Below, piece after piece: positions 42,477 to 51,124 of a stretch of 64,000 nt of DNA (its first letter is position 1; each line of letters opens with the position of its first letter). Where the stretch lies: positions 1,798,001 through 1,862,000 of the forward strand of contig NZ_CP078089.1 of NCBI RefSeq assembly GCF_022701195.1, in the 5' to 3' direction. The notes under the pieces are model-generated. The model saw nothing but the letters and a program-made list of their open reading frames with translations. It ran no database searches and was not told where the DNA came from. The translations under genes were made by a program, and so were the position numbers. The DNA is from Allobaculum mucilyticum. Its GTDB lineage: Bacteria > Bacillota_I > Bacilli_A > Erysipelotrichales > Erysipelotrichaceae.

Positions 42477-43425
42477 GATCTGGAAAGAACAGAACGGTAC
42501 GCTGCCTACGATCAGGCATCAAAAATTCTGTTTTCCTGGAAGATTCTTCTTGCCGTTATTGCCAGACATTTCTTCAGAGAAGAGCTGGAAGGATGGGCGC
42601 TTGAGGATATTGCCAGCACCCTGATCGGAACACAGACAGATGAGCAGGGGAAACCCATCCGGAATGAAAATCCCATTCTGGAGCATCCGACAACAGAACT
42701 TTCCATCACCGGTCATACGCCGAGAATCCCTGATCTTCTGTTTTCACTCCTGGTTCCGAAAGAAGACGGAACGTTTGAACCGGTCATGATCAACATCGAA
42801 ATGCAGCGCAATCCCAATCCCGGATATGACCTGTCAAGACGGGCAAAAATTGAAACGGGGCGGATCTTTGTCTGGCAGGACGGACGCTTTTTCCAGGGAC
42901 AGAACTACAGTTAGGCAAGACGTGTACTTTCGCTCTGGATCATGGTGAATCCGAATAAGATCCCGGGCAGCAGCATCCGGACCTATGAGACTTTTGAAGT
43001 GGCTCAGGAAGCCGATGGAGCGGAAAAAGTAAAAAGACTCGGCTTTTTCAACAAAGACAATTTTGAACAGACGACGTTTATTCGTGTTGGCAGAAGCGAT
43101 CGTCCCGGGTGCCATGGAATTATCCGATATCTGGGGATCCTTTCAGGAGAAGAGTACAGCGCCAGCGAGAAATGCAGATTTCTCGAGAGCGAGTACGGAA
43201 TCAGACCAGAACACGGAATGAGAAAGGTGGCAGACAATCATGTGTTCACTTGGTGAAGGCCTTTACCAGGACGCTAAGGAAGAAACAACTGTAAATATCT
43301 CAGCCAGGGATCTTGAAGCGGTCATGGAAAGTCTGAATGTTTCAGCGGATGAGGCAGCAGGAATTCTGAAAATGAATGACCCTCTTCGAACGGAAGTCTT
43401 TGCCCGTCTGGGGATTGAAGTCTGA
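42477..43425 (+). pseudogene. Decayed Rpn/PD-(D/E)XK nuclease-family gene
   Basis: This is a remnant of the Rpn-type (transposase-annotated) nuclease family. Recognisable pieces in order: RYAAYDQASKILFSWK, the catalytic-core RIPDLLFSLL and MINIEMQRNPNPGYDLSRRA, then VLSLWIMVNPNKIPGSSIRT, and a C-terminal ISARDLEAVMESLNVSADEA. An in-frame TAG at 42912-42914 splits the core from the second half, and one extra base near 43239 shifts the frame so that the last 60 codons are read in another phase. The N-terminal end is unclear, with open frames back to about 42360. Without the two lesions the product would be about 315 residues. No terminal repeats were seen. Confidence 0.8.
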
Positions 43426-43539
43426 ACTGCAAAGTCTCCATAAAAACAGCCGGAGCAGGGAAAGCTCCTGGCAAGTCAGTCCTGTTTTCACTTTGTATGA
43501 TCTCTGTACGGATCCAGAGAAGTCAGTCAGACTGCAGTT

Positions 43540-43583
43540 AAAGCCGAAGAACCTGTTTTATGCAGGTATTCTTCGGCTTTTTT
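43540..43583 (+). terminator. Intrinsic terminator after the Rpn-family remnant
   Basis: AAAGCCGAAGAA/TTCTTCGGCTTT is followed by TTT, on the plus strand. Confidence 0.82.
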
Positions 43584-43601
43584 GCGTGTGAACAGTTCTG
43601 G

Positions 43602-44681
43602 TCAGTCCTGTGATGTCATGCCGGCTCTGGCGGCTTTTCTGCGGCGTCTGGCGATCAGCCGTTCAAAGCTTCCATTTTCGATAAACTCGGCCAGAGTGTA
43701 CTGCGAAAGCATGGTTACGGTGCACGAAAGTCCTTGGACGGCCTGATGGCAGCGCTCGAGAAGTTCTTCAGGAAGAACCATGTAGGCCAGTCGCAGAGAG
43801 GAGGACAGGGATTTGGAAAACGTATTGAGGTAGATGACTTTATGCCGGGTGTCGAGGGCAAAAAGGGTCTGCAGAACGGGGCCGTTCTGGAAAAACTCGG
43901 AGTTGAAGTCGTCTTCAATCAGATAGCCTGAGCGGCTGGAAATCCAGGAGAGGTATTTTCGTCGCCTGGAGGCGCTTGCAACAATCCCCTGGGGATAGCT
44001 TGAGAAAGGGGAAACCTGCAGAAACTGGGCATCACAGGCATCGAGTGCTGCGGGAACAATACCATTGTCATCAAGGGGGAGGCAGTCAATGCGCCCGCCG
44101 GATGAGCGGTAGATCTGAAGCATCGCAGGGTAGCCGGGAGCTTCAGTGGCTGCGTGAAAGCCGGGGCCGAACATCCGTCCTAAGATGGAATAGAGATCCT
44201 GTGCTCCTGCCGCAATGACGATCTGCGATGGCTGGACGTGCATGGAGCGGTTTTTAAGCAGATAAAGAGCGATGACATTACGCAGTCTTGCGCTGCCCTG
44301 CGCAGGGGAAGTCTGCATCAGCCAGGGTTCGTCCCGGCTCATGACCAGCCGCATGGTTTTAAACCAGAGTGCAGCCGGGAAGTCAGGTTCCCTGCAGACC
44401 GGGTCGTCTTCAAGCAGGCAGATTTCAAAACTGCTGGTGCGGCTGCGGCGGTTTCCCTCAAGAACAAAAGCACCGCGCCGCTCAATGCATTCGATGTAGC
44501 CTTCCTGTTCGAGCAGATCAAGGGCCTGCTCGACCGTGGAAAGAGACAGGCTGAGGTCCAGGGCAAACTGGCGCTTGGACGGCAGCTTGCTTCCGGAAGG
44601 GTAAGCCCCGGATTCGATATCATCGCGGATGCAGCAATACAGGGACTGGGCTAGAGGTTTCTCAAGACGGTAACTGATCAT
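43602..44681 (-). CDS. MocR/PdxR-type GntR regulator, C-terminally short
   Basis: A 359-residue regulator. A GntR-type winged helix (SGSKLPSKRQFALDLSLS, VEQALDLLEQEGYIECI) is followed by an aminotransferase-like domain. The PLP lysine is in YLNTFSKSLSSSLRLAYM, and the EDDFNSEF segment matches the usual EDDYDSEF. MocR proteins are normally 440-490 residues. This one stops after FIENGSFERLIARRRR and lacks the C-terminal small subdomain, so it may be truncated or a reduced form. It is divergent from an ECF S-component gene, the common layout for PLP/vitamin B6-responsive MocR control. The start follows AAAAAGGAG. Confidence 0.85.
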   Translation of the reverse strand: MISYRLEKPLAQSLYCCIRDDIESGAYPSGSKLPSKRQFALDLSLSLSTVEQALDLLEQEGYIECIERRGAFVLEGNRRSRTSSFEICLLEDDPVCREPDFPAALWFKTMRLVMSRDEPWLMQTSPAQGSARLRNVIALYLLKNRSMHVQPSQIVIAAGAQDLYSILGRMFGPGFHAATEAPGYPAMLQIYRSSGGRIDCLPLDDNGIVPAALDACDAQFLQVSPFSSYPQGIVASASRRRKYLSWISSRSGYLIEDDFNSEFFQNGPVLQTLFALDTRHKVIYLNTFSKSLSSSLRLAYMVLPEELLERCHQAVQGLSCTVTMLSQYTLAEFIENGSFERLIARRRRKAARAGMTSQD

Positions 44682-44749
44682 CTGGTCTGCTCCTTTTTGC
44701 TTTTTCTGACCCTTTTTAACAGATCAGATCTGAGTATACTAAACCCTGT

Positions 44750-44770
44750 AGTTTCAGAAAGACAGAAACT
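44750..44770. promoter_or_regulatory. Candidate MocR operator
   Basis: The inverted repeat AGTTTC-N9-GAAACT lies in the divergent region, next to the palindromic AGTATACT that offers -10 boxes on both strands (44733-44740). Confidence 0.35.
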
Positions 44771-44918
44771 GCGCTGCGATCGATCACACAGACAATTTAC
44801 AGAAGAAAATGCATGATTCAGGCTGATGAATCCAGGAAGGTGTGCTTCCTGCTGCGCATGCAGAAAATGAATCTGCATGCATCCCTGCATTCATCATCCT
44901 TATTTAAAGGAGTATTCC

Positions 44919-45464
44919 ATGACAAAATCTTTGACATCCCCCAAACCGTTTTCCATTCTCTGGCTGACTACCTGCGGCATGTTCATGGCGCTGACAATCA
45001 TCCTCTCCAGCTTTGGCGTCCCGGTCCCGGGCGGAAAGCTGTATCTCTGCGATATTGCCATCACGACAGCTTCCATTCTGCTTGACCCTCTGGGTGCCAT
45101 GCTGGTCGGCGGCCTTGGCTCTTTTATCGGCGATGCGCTGTTCTATCCGGCACCGATGTTTGTTTCGCTTGTCGTTCACGGCCTGCAGGCATTTGTGATC
45201 AGCTGGTGCGCGCACAATCTGTTTAAGGAAAAGCCGTTCTGGGGCGCACTGGTCGGCGTCACGCTTGGCTGCATCATCCTGGTCACCGGCTATACGCTTG
45301 GAAAGATCTATGTCTATTCCACATTTGAATACGCCATGATCAAGCTGCCGTATGAGATTGCACAGGGTGTAATCGGCGCTTCCTGCGGTCTGATTCTGAC
45401 GTATGGTCTTGGCTTGAAAAAAGCCTGGCTGTCCATGGTTCAGCGATCGGCTCATCACGCCTGA
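44919..45464 (+). CDS. ECF transporter S component (vitamin uptake, probably B6-related)
   Basis: A 181-residue integral membrane protein with five to six helices. The pattern fits ECF S components: MALTIILSSFGVPVPGGKLY at the first helix, ILLDPLGAMLVGGLGSFIGD, and a conserved small-residue helix. It captures a vitamin and works with the shared EcfAAT energising module, which is encoded elsewhere. Divergence from a MocR/PdxR-like regulator suggests a pyridoxine-related or other PLP-linked substrate; this is inference. The start at 44919 follows AAAGGAG; the longer frame from 44877 has no such site. Confidence 0.85.
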   Translation: MTKSLTSPKPFSILWLTTCGMFMALTIILSSFGVPVPGGKLYLCDIAITTASILLDPLGAMLVGGLGSFIGDALFYPAPMFVSLVVHGLQAFVISWCAHNLFKEKPFWGALVGVTLGCIILVTGYTLGKIYVYSTFEYAMIKLPYEIAQGVIGASCGLILTYGLGLKKAWLSMVQRSAHHA

Positions 45465-45529
45465 TCAACGATTAACTGCTGCAGGAGCAGCAGAACACTC
45501 GAAAACAGAAGACGCAAAAAATAAAACAA

Positions 45530-45556
45530 TCCGGACGCTGATGCATCCGGACTTTT
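45530..45556 (+). terminator. Probable terminator after the ECF S component
   Basis: TCCGGA/TCCGGA stem followed by CTTTTTCGTTTTTTTT. Confidence 0.6.
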
Positions 45557-45633
45557 TCGTTTTTTTTGTCTGCATCCAGAGCAGTTCGGGAATGGAACCG
45601 GCCTGGCGTCTTTCAATTTCGTATACTGATGGC

Positions 45634-46302
45634 ATGAACTATGATGCAGTTGTTTTAGCCGCCGGCAAAGGAAGCCGCAGCGGCCTTTCGTTCAATAAAG
45701 TGCTCTATCCCTATCAGGACAGACCGCTTCTTGCGCAGAGTCTGGATCTGTTTTTGCAGGATCCGGACTGTGCTTCCGTTATTGTTACCTGCTCATCTCA
45801 GGAAATGGAGCAGTTTTCGCAGCTTTTTCCGTTTGAAAAAATCCGGCTGGTGTGCGGCGGAAAGGAGCGGCAGGATTCTGTGCGCAATGCACTTGATGCC
45901 GTAGAAAGCCGCTATGTGCTCATTCATGATGGTGCAAGACCGTTCTGCTCCAGGGAACTGCTCGAGCGGATCAAAGCCGCTTTAGCAGTTCATCCGGCTG
46001 TCATTCCTGCCATACCGGTCACGGATACCATTAAGCAGGTTGATGAAAACGGCATGGTTGTCTCGACTCCGCCGCGGGCTGCACTTCGTGCCGTCCAGAC
46101 GCCGCAGGCATTTGAAACGAAGCTGATTATCGATGCGCTTGATGAAGTCAGAGAAAAGAATCTTGCGGTGACAGATGATGCACAGGCCCTCGAACAGACA
46201 CAGGGTGTTGCGGTTTACTGCGTAGAAGGCGAACTGTCTAATGTGAAGATCACTTCGCCGCGCGATATTGAACAGATTGAATTCATGCAGGCTGCCGCTT
46301 AA
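45634..46302 (+). CDS. ispD: 2-C-methyl-D-erythritol 4-phosphate cytidylyltransferase IspD
   Basis: A 222-residue enzyme of the MEP isoprenoid pathway that joins MEP to CTP. The N-terminal nucleotide loop is VVLAAGKGSRSGLSFNKVLY. Other signatures are VCGGKERQDSVRNAL, VLIHDGARPF, IPVTDTIKQV, and the C-terminal ELSNVKITSPRDIEQIE. The ATG at 45634 is chosen by homology. It has no Shine-Dalgarno, and a TATACT box (45622-45627) ends 6 nt before it, suggesting a leaderless mRNA. The stop codon lies inside the terminator hairpin. Confidence 0.94.
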   Translation: MNYDAVVLAAGKGSRSGLSFNKVLYPYQDRPLLAQSLDLFLQDPDCASVIVTCSSQEMEQFSQLFPFEKIRLVCGGKERQDSVRNALDAVESRYVLIHDGARPFCSRELLERIKAALAVHPAVIPAIPVTDTIKQVDENGMVVSTPPRAALRAVQTPQAFETKLIIDALDEVREKNLAVTDDAQALEQTQGVAVYCVEGELSNVKITSPRDIEQIEFMQAAA

Positions 46303-46318
46303 TGCGGCGGCTTTTTTG
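46291..46318 (+). terminator. Terminator overlapping the ispD stop codon
   Basis: GCCGC, TTAAT (with the TAA stop), GCGGC, then GGCTTTTTT. Confidence 0.82.
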
Positions 46319-46413
46319 TCTGAAAAGGAGCAGGGACAGAAAATAAGATTCTTTGGAAAAGCGTAAGGTTTCGTTAGGGCGGAGTCCATTCTTTGTTTTA
46401 TACAATCAAAGGC

Positions 46414-48780
46414 ATGAAACCACTAAAGCCAGAAACACTCACTTCTCTGAGTGAAGGACTGACTTCTCAGCAGGCAGCATCGATGCCCGCAAATCAGCTT
46501 GAACAGTCACAGAACGAACCTCTGTCAACACTGATCTTCCGTCAGTTTTTTACATTTTTTAACATCATCAACTACATCCTGGCTGCCCTGATCATCTTTA
46601 CCGGAAGCTACCGCAATCTGATGTTCATGATTGTTGTTCTTTCCAATACGCTGATCGGGCTGATCCAGAAAATCCGCTCCCGCCGGACGCTTGAGAGGCT
46701 CGCGCTTGTTCACCAGCAGACATATTCCGTTCTGCGAAACGGAAAGTGGGAAGAGCTGCCTATTGAGCAGATTGTGTGCAATGACATTGTTTCCTTAAAA
46801 GCCGGATCGCAGATTCCCTGCGACTGCGTCATCCGTGAAGGATTCTGTCAGGTTAACGAAAGTCTGCTGACGGGCGAATCGGATCCGCTTGACCGCTCGC
46901 AGGGGCAGAGCCTGTATGGCGGATGTTACCTGATCAGCGGACAGGTTCTCGTGCAGGCGGTTCTGGTCGGAACGAAGCAGTACATGGCAGGCATTATTAC
47001 AGCAGCGCGTCGGGACAAGGAACATCCAAGCGAACTGCGCGACATGCTCAACGCCCTGATCCGCTTCTGCTCCATGATGCTCTTTCCAGCCGGCATTCTT
47101 CTGTTTATCAGGCTGAACTTTTTCTCCGGCGTTTCGCTGAACACATCGATTCTGAATACCTGTGCATCCATGATCGGAATGATCCCGGAAGGCCTGATGA
47201 TTCTGACTTCGACGGCCCTTGCTGCTGCGTCTGTAAAAATGGCCCGCAAAGCCGTGCTGATTCATGATCTGTATTCCATTGAAGGTCTGGCAAGAGTCGA
47301 TACGCTGTGCCTGGATAAAACAGGAACAATCACGAGCGGAAAGATGAATGTCACAGACTATGCAGTCAAAGACGGACAGAGCGTACAGGCCATGAAGCAG
47401 GATCTTGCGGATCTGTTTGGCTCGCTTGAAGACGACAACATTACCGCAAGAGCCCTGCGGGCTTCACTGGCGGATCTGAAACCAAAGCGAAAAGCGGACC
47501 GGACATTCCCGTTTTCTTCAGTCTCCAAGTTTTCCGGCTGCTGCTTTGGCGATGAAACACTCGTTTTTGGCGCCTATACCTTTATCTTTGCGCATCCCGA
47601 CCCGGAAGTTCTAAAAGAAATTGACAGCTATGCGGCCAGAGGGCTGCGCGTTCTGGCACTTGCCAGAAAAAACGAAGCGGTCGACAAACTGGAAAAAGGG
47701 GATTTTACGCTGATCGGTCTGGTGCTGATCGAAGATGAAATCCGCCCGGATGCACCGCGCATTCTGAATTATTTCAAAGAGCAGGATGTGCAGATCAAAA
47801 TTATCTCCGGCGATATGGCCAGAACGGTTCAGGCCATTGCGGACCGGGCTGGTATCGAGGGAGAAGCCGTCGATATGCAGAATGTATCGAACGAGCAGAT
47901 TCCTGAACTGGTCAAACGCTGTTCGATTTTCGGCCGCGTTTCTCCGGAGCAGAAAATGGAAATGGTCAAGGCTCTGAAAGAGCAGGGACATACCGTCGGC
48001 ATGACGGGCGATGGCGTCAATGACGTCATGGCTCTAAAAGAAGCGGACTGCTCGATTGCGATGGGTTCGGGTGCACAGGCTGCGCTTGCGGTTTCGTCTC
48101 TGGTTCTGCTGCAGGATCAGTTTTCCATTCTGCCAAGCGTCGTCAATCAGGGGCGCTGCGTGATCAATAATATTCAGCGCACGGCATCGCTGTTTCTGGT
48201 CAAGACGATCTTCTCGGTTATCCTGGCGATTCTGACGGTGATCTGGCTGCCGGCCTATCCGTTTATTCCGATCCAGCTGACGTTAGTTTCTTCGCTTGGT
48301 ACCGGCATTCCGGCGTTTATTCTGACCTTTGAAAATGACACCTCCAGACCCAAGGGCAGTTTCATGGTATCCGTTCTGAGCCGGGCGCTTCCGGGTGCAC
48401 TGGCAATCTGCGGAGGAATCTGTCTGGCCGCACTTGTCTGTCTGTCGAAAATTATCCCCATGGATACAGCGGCGTTCCAGACGATCTGCACGATGCTTGC
48501 AGCTGTCAATTCGATCTGCGTTCTGTACTGGATCTGCCGTCCGCTTTCGTTCCAGCAGCTGGTTGTTGTGATTTTCTGCTCACTCGGTTTTGTGGTAGCG
48601 ATTGTCTGGTTCCATGGCGTGTTCTCCCTGACTGTTCTGAACTTCCCGCAGTTTGTAGTATTTCTTTGCGTTCTGTCGATTCAGATTCCGCTGTTTCTGC
48701 AGCTCGAGAAAATTCACTGGGCAGACTGGATCGAAGAAATTCTGCCAGCCCGCTACAAAGGAAGCCATGCTGCGGCCTAG
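46414..48780 (+). CDS. Cation-transporting P-type ATPase (CtpE-like)
   Basis: A 788-residue P-type pump. The actuator loop is LLTGESDP, the phosphorylation motif LDKTGT contains Asp301, and the hinge is MTGDGVNDVMALKEAD. The membrane motif IPEGLMILTSTALAAAS replaces the CPC or PEGL variants of heavy-metal and classical P2 pumps and resembles the CtpE subgroup linked to calcium uptake. The nucleotide domain is short, as in that group. The ion is uncertain. The start at 46414 has no useful Shine-Dalgarno; a TATACA box lies 9 nt before it, and a TTG at 46393 is the alternative start. Confidence 0.85.
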   Translation: MKPLKPETLTSLSEGLTSQQAASMPANQLEQSQNEPLSTLIFRQFFTFFNIINYILAALIIFTGSYRNLMFMIVVLSNTLIGLIQKIRSRRTLERLALVHQQTYSVLRNGKWEELPIEQIVCNDIVSLKAGSQIPCDCVIREGFCQVNESLLTGESDPLDRSQGQSLYGGCYLISGQVLVQAVLVGTKQYMAGIITAARRDKEHPSELRDMLNALIRFCSMMLFPAGILLFIRLNFFSGVSLNTSILNTCASMIGMIPEGLMILTSTALAAASVKMARKAVLIHDLYSIEGLARVDTLCLDKTGTITSGKMNVTDYAVKDGQSVQAMKQDLADLFGSLEDDNITARALRASLADLKPKRKADRTFPFSSVSKFSGCCFGDETLVFGAYTFIFAHPDPEVLKEIDSYAARGLRVLALARKNEAVDKLEKGDFTLIGLVLIEDEIRPDAPRILNYFKEQDVQIKIISGDMARTVQAIADRAGIEGEAVDMQNVSNEQIPELVKRCSIFGRVSPEQKMEMVKALKEQGHTVGMTGDGVNDVMALKEADCSIAMGSGAQAALAVSSLVLLQDQFSILPSVVNQGRCVINNIQRTASLFLVKTIFSVILAILTVIWLPAYPFIPIQLTLVSSLGTGIPAFILTFENDTSRPKGSFMVSVLSRALPGALAICGGICLAALVCLSKIIPMDTAAFQTICTMLAAVNSICVLYWICRPLSFQQLVVVIFCSLGFVVAIVWFHGVFSLTVLNFPQFVVFLCVLSIQIPLFLQLEKIHWADWIEEILPARYKGSHAAA

Positions 48781-48831
48781 TGCAGTTTTTCGGCTCACGA
48801 TATTTTCTTTCTGATCTTCTGAAGATGTTTC

Positions 48832-48874
48832 AACGCTCTTTGCACATCGTTCTGTATGCAAAAGAGCGTTTTTT
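48832..48874 (+). terminator. Intrinsic terminator after the P-type ATPase gene
   Basis: AACGCTCTTTGCA pairs with TGCAAAAGAGCGTT (one bulge), followed by TTTT. Confidence 0.82.
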
Positions 48875-48910
48875 CTTTCTTCCTTTTTCTTCCATGACAA
48901 AGAGAACGCA

Positions 48911-48946
48911 AAAAAGCTGCACTCTGAAACTGGTGCAGAGTGCAGC
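48911..48946 (-). terminator. Intrinsic terminator after the cyclophilin gene
   Basis: GCTGCACTCTG/CAGAGTGCAGC is followed by TTTTTTG on the minus strand. A second stem CTGACTGC/GCAGTCAG lies just before it. Confidence 0.82.
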
Positions 48947-48988
48947 AGGCTGACTGCGTAGAAAAGCAGTCAGAATGACAGATGATGA

Positions 48989-49474
48989 TTAGTCCGTAAC
49001 GCGGATGGAGCGGATGACCTGGTCTTCGAGAGGCTTGTCATTGTAGTCCGTTTTTGTACGGGCAATGCGGTCAACGTTTTCCATGCCGGAATCGACTTTA
49101 CCAAATGCAGCGTACTGTCCGTCAAGATGCGGTGCATCGGCATGCATGATGAAGAACTGGCTGCCGGCAGAGTCCGGAGCATAGGCACGGGCCATGGAGA
49201 GAACGCCGCGGGTATGAGCGATATCATTCTGCGGGAATCCGTTGGCTTTGAATTCGCCTTTGATGGTGTAGCCCGGACCGCCTGTGCCGTTTCCTTTGGG
49301 ATCGCCGCCCTGAATCATGAATCCCGGAATAACGCGGTGGAAAATCAGGCCGTCATAGAAGCCTTCGTTGGCGAGCTTTTCAAAGTTGGCAACGGTTTCC
49401 GGTGCTTTGTCGGGATACAGTTCGCCGGTAATCTGCGAACCGTCCTCAAGTGTAATCGTAAATTTTTTTGTCAT
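48989..49474 (-). CDS. ppiB: Cyclophilin-type peptidyl-prolyl cis-trans isomerase
   Basis: A 161-residue cytosolic cyclophilin that speeds proline isomerisation in folding proteins. The signatures are [20 protein letters not shown] with the catalytic Arg, then [20 protein letters not shown], and the [19 protein letters not shown] loop. No signal peptide is present when the start at 49474 is used. That start follows AGGAGG at proper spacing; the longer frame to 49564 lacks a site. Single gene. Confidence 0.93.
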   Translation of the reverse strand: MTKKFTITLEDGSQITGELYPDKAPETVANFEKLANEGFYDGLIFHRVIPGFMIQGGDPKGNGTGGPGYTIKGEFKANGFPQNDIAHTRGVLSMARAYAPDSAGSQFFIMHADAPHLDGQYAAFGKVDSGMENVDRIARTKTDYNDKPLEDQVIRSIRVTD

Positions 49475-49790
49475 AGGTCCTCCTGGAAAAGAGTTTTCCT
49501 GTCTTCTATTGTATCCGCCCGGAAGACAGAGACGGAAAATAACGATCCGTATTGGTTTGCTCATCCCATTCCTGTCCGGTGGAAAGAGTTTTTCAGCATA
49601 GAACCGGTGAGCGATTGGATTCTGTATAGTGGTAGTTAGTCCGTAATGCAGGTGCCCTCAGTTCTAAGCAAAGGCACTATGCAGGAACGATTGTCTTCTG
49701 CACAGGCCCAAATGAGCCGGCTGGTGCATGTGCGAACTTGAAATGACGAAAAATACTGAAAATAAATGATATAGAAATGGGAGCGATACA
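49475..49790. other. 316-bp divergent region between ppiB and the S66 peptidase gene
   Basis: No gene. A TATAGT box near 49627-49632 may be the -10 of the plus-strand operon. I could not place a convincing -35 or an operator. Confidence 0.35.
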
Positions 49791-51050
49791 ATGACTGATT
49801 CAAAAAAAGAAAAGATGAGCGATGCGAAAAACCGCATTCTGCTCTGTGCCCTCTCGGATCCGCTGCGTGATGAAAAAAGCACCGAGATGGTTTTTGATCT
49901 GTTTGAAGGAACTGGAATTGAAGTTGAACTTGCCCGTTCGACATTTGAAGATATGACGCCCAGAGAAAAAGCCGAAGAGTTCAACCAGGCTCTGCGTGCC
50001 CAGCGCTACAGCTGGATTTTTGATCTGTCCGGCGGCGACCTGGCCAACCTGGTTCTGCCCTATATTGATTACGAAGCTTATGCGAACAGCGAAACGTATT
50101 ACGCTGCATTTTCGGATGGCACCTGCATTGTCAATGCACTGGCTGCCTGCTCGTCCAAAAAAGCAGCCCTGTTCGGGCTGTGGCAGCAGTCAAAAGCTAA
50201 GCGGGTCATGGAGCTGATTGAAAAAGGTCATCTGGAGCCGGAGATTGTTCCGCTGACACAGGAAAAACTTCCAAGACGCGCCAAAATCTTCGGCGGCAAT
50301 ATCCGCTGCCTGCTCAAACTTGCAGGAACAGGACGGATGCCGGATATGAGCGGCGGCTATCTGGTGCTTGAATCCATGTCTGCCGGTGCTTTCCGCTTTT
50401 CATCCATGGCGGCTCAGCTTGATCAGTGCGGTCTTTTCAAAAATATCCGCGGCGTGATCCTTGGCCGTTTCAACCGGCTCGAACGGGAATGCGGATCGAG
50501 AAACCAGGCGCTTGGCTACATGATGAATATTCTGGAAGGCTATGTAAGCGAAGAGACAGCCTTCTATGAAGCACCGCGACTTGGTCATCTTGAAAATGGA
50601 GAAGGAATCTGGATCAGCCCGACTGTACCTATGGGCAGCCGCGAAGAAACTGCTGCCCTGCGTCAGGCAACGGTTGAGCCGGATGCAAAAACAGCTGAGA
50701 ATAAGGAAACAGGCATTGAGGATCTGCTTGCTTCGCTCAGTGAAAAGAAAGATCAGCAAGAAGATCCAAACCAGAAGGAATCTGTTATTGATCCGGATGA
50801 AGCAGAAGAGAGTCTGCGCCGTCAGGCTCTGGCGATGATGGGACTGTACGCGCATGCCCGTGCCAACAAGACGCCGGTACTTCGCCCATACGGTCCGATC
50901 GTGCGTCCTGCACCAGAAACGGAAAATACTGAACGTACAGATCATTCAGAAAAGACAGATTCTGAAAACACAGATCCGGAAAGTGCCGCAAAAGAATCCG
51001 CAGCACCAGCGCAGGATGAGTCGGTACAGAACGGGAAAGCCGGAAACTGA
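49791..51050 (+). CDS. S66-family serine peptidase (LD-carboxypeptidase-like) with acidic tail
   Basis: A 419-residue protein. Residues about 15-290 match the S66 fold of LD-carboxypeptidases and MccF: IFDLSGGDLANLVLPYIDY, then the nucleophile elbow AAFSDGT, the Glu in YLVLESMSAGAF, and the His in RLGHLENGEG. Such enzymes trim tetrapeptides in cell-wall recycling or hydrolyse peptide-nucleotide toxins. The C-terminal 120 residues are an unusual acidic, Glu/Asp/Lys-rich tail (TDHSEKTDSENTDPES), not part of the family. The start follows GGGAG. It heads an apparent operon with a membrane protein and recG. Confidence 0.8.
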   Translation: MTDSKKEKMSDAKNRILLCALSDPLRDEKSTEMVFDLFEGTGIEVELARSTFEDMTPREKAEEFNQALRAQRYSWIFDLSGGDLANLVLPYIDYEAYANSETYYAAFSDGTCIVNALAACSSKKAALFGLWQQSKAKRVMELIEKGHLEPEIVPLTQEKLPRRAKIFGGNIRCLLKLAGTGRMPDMSGGYLVLESMSAGAFRFSSMAAQLDQCGLFKNIRGVILGRFNRLERECGSRNQALGYMMNILEGYVSEETAFYEAPRLGHLENGEGIWISPTVPMGSREETAALRQATVEPDAKTAENKETGIEDLLASLSEKKDQQEDPNQKESVIDPDEAEESLRRQALAMMGLYAHARANKTPVLRPYGPIVRPAPETENTERTDHSEKTDSENTDPESAAKESAAPAQDESVQNGKAGN

Positions 51051-51124
51051 GGCCTGTCTGTCCATCTGACCAGCCACGTCTGAAGAGGTCGGTCAGAGAG
51101 AAAAAAGAATGAGGAGAATCATTG

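Noticed and set aside
49636-49660. Sequence resembling the 3' end of ppiB (TTAGTCCGTAA)
   Set aside because: The match is only about 11 bp plus scattered positions and does not continue into further ppiB sequence.
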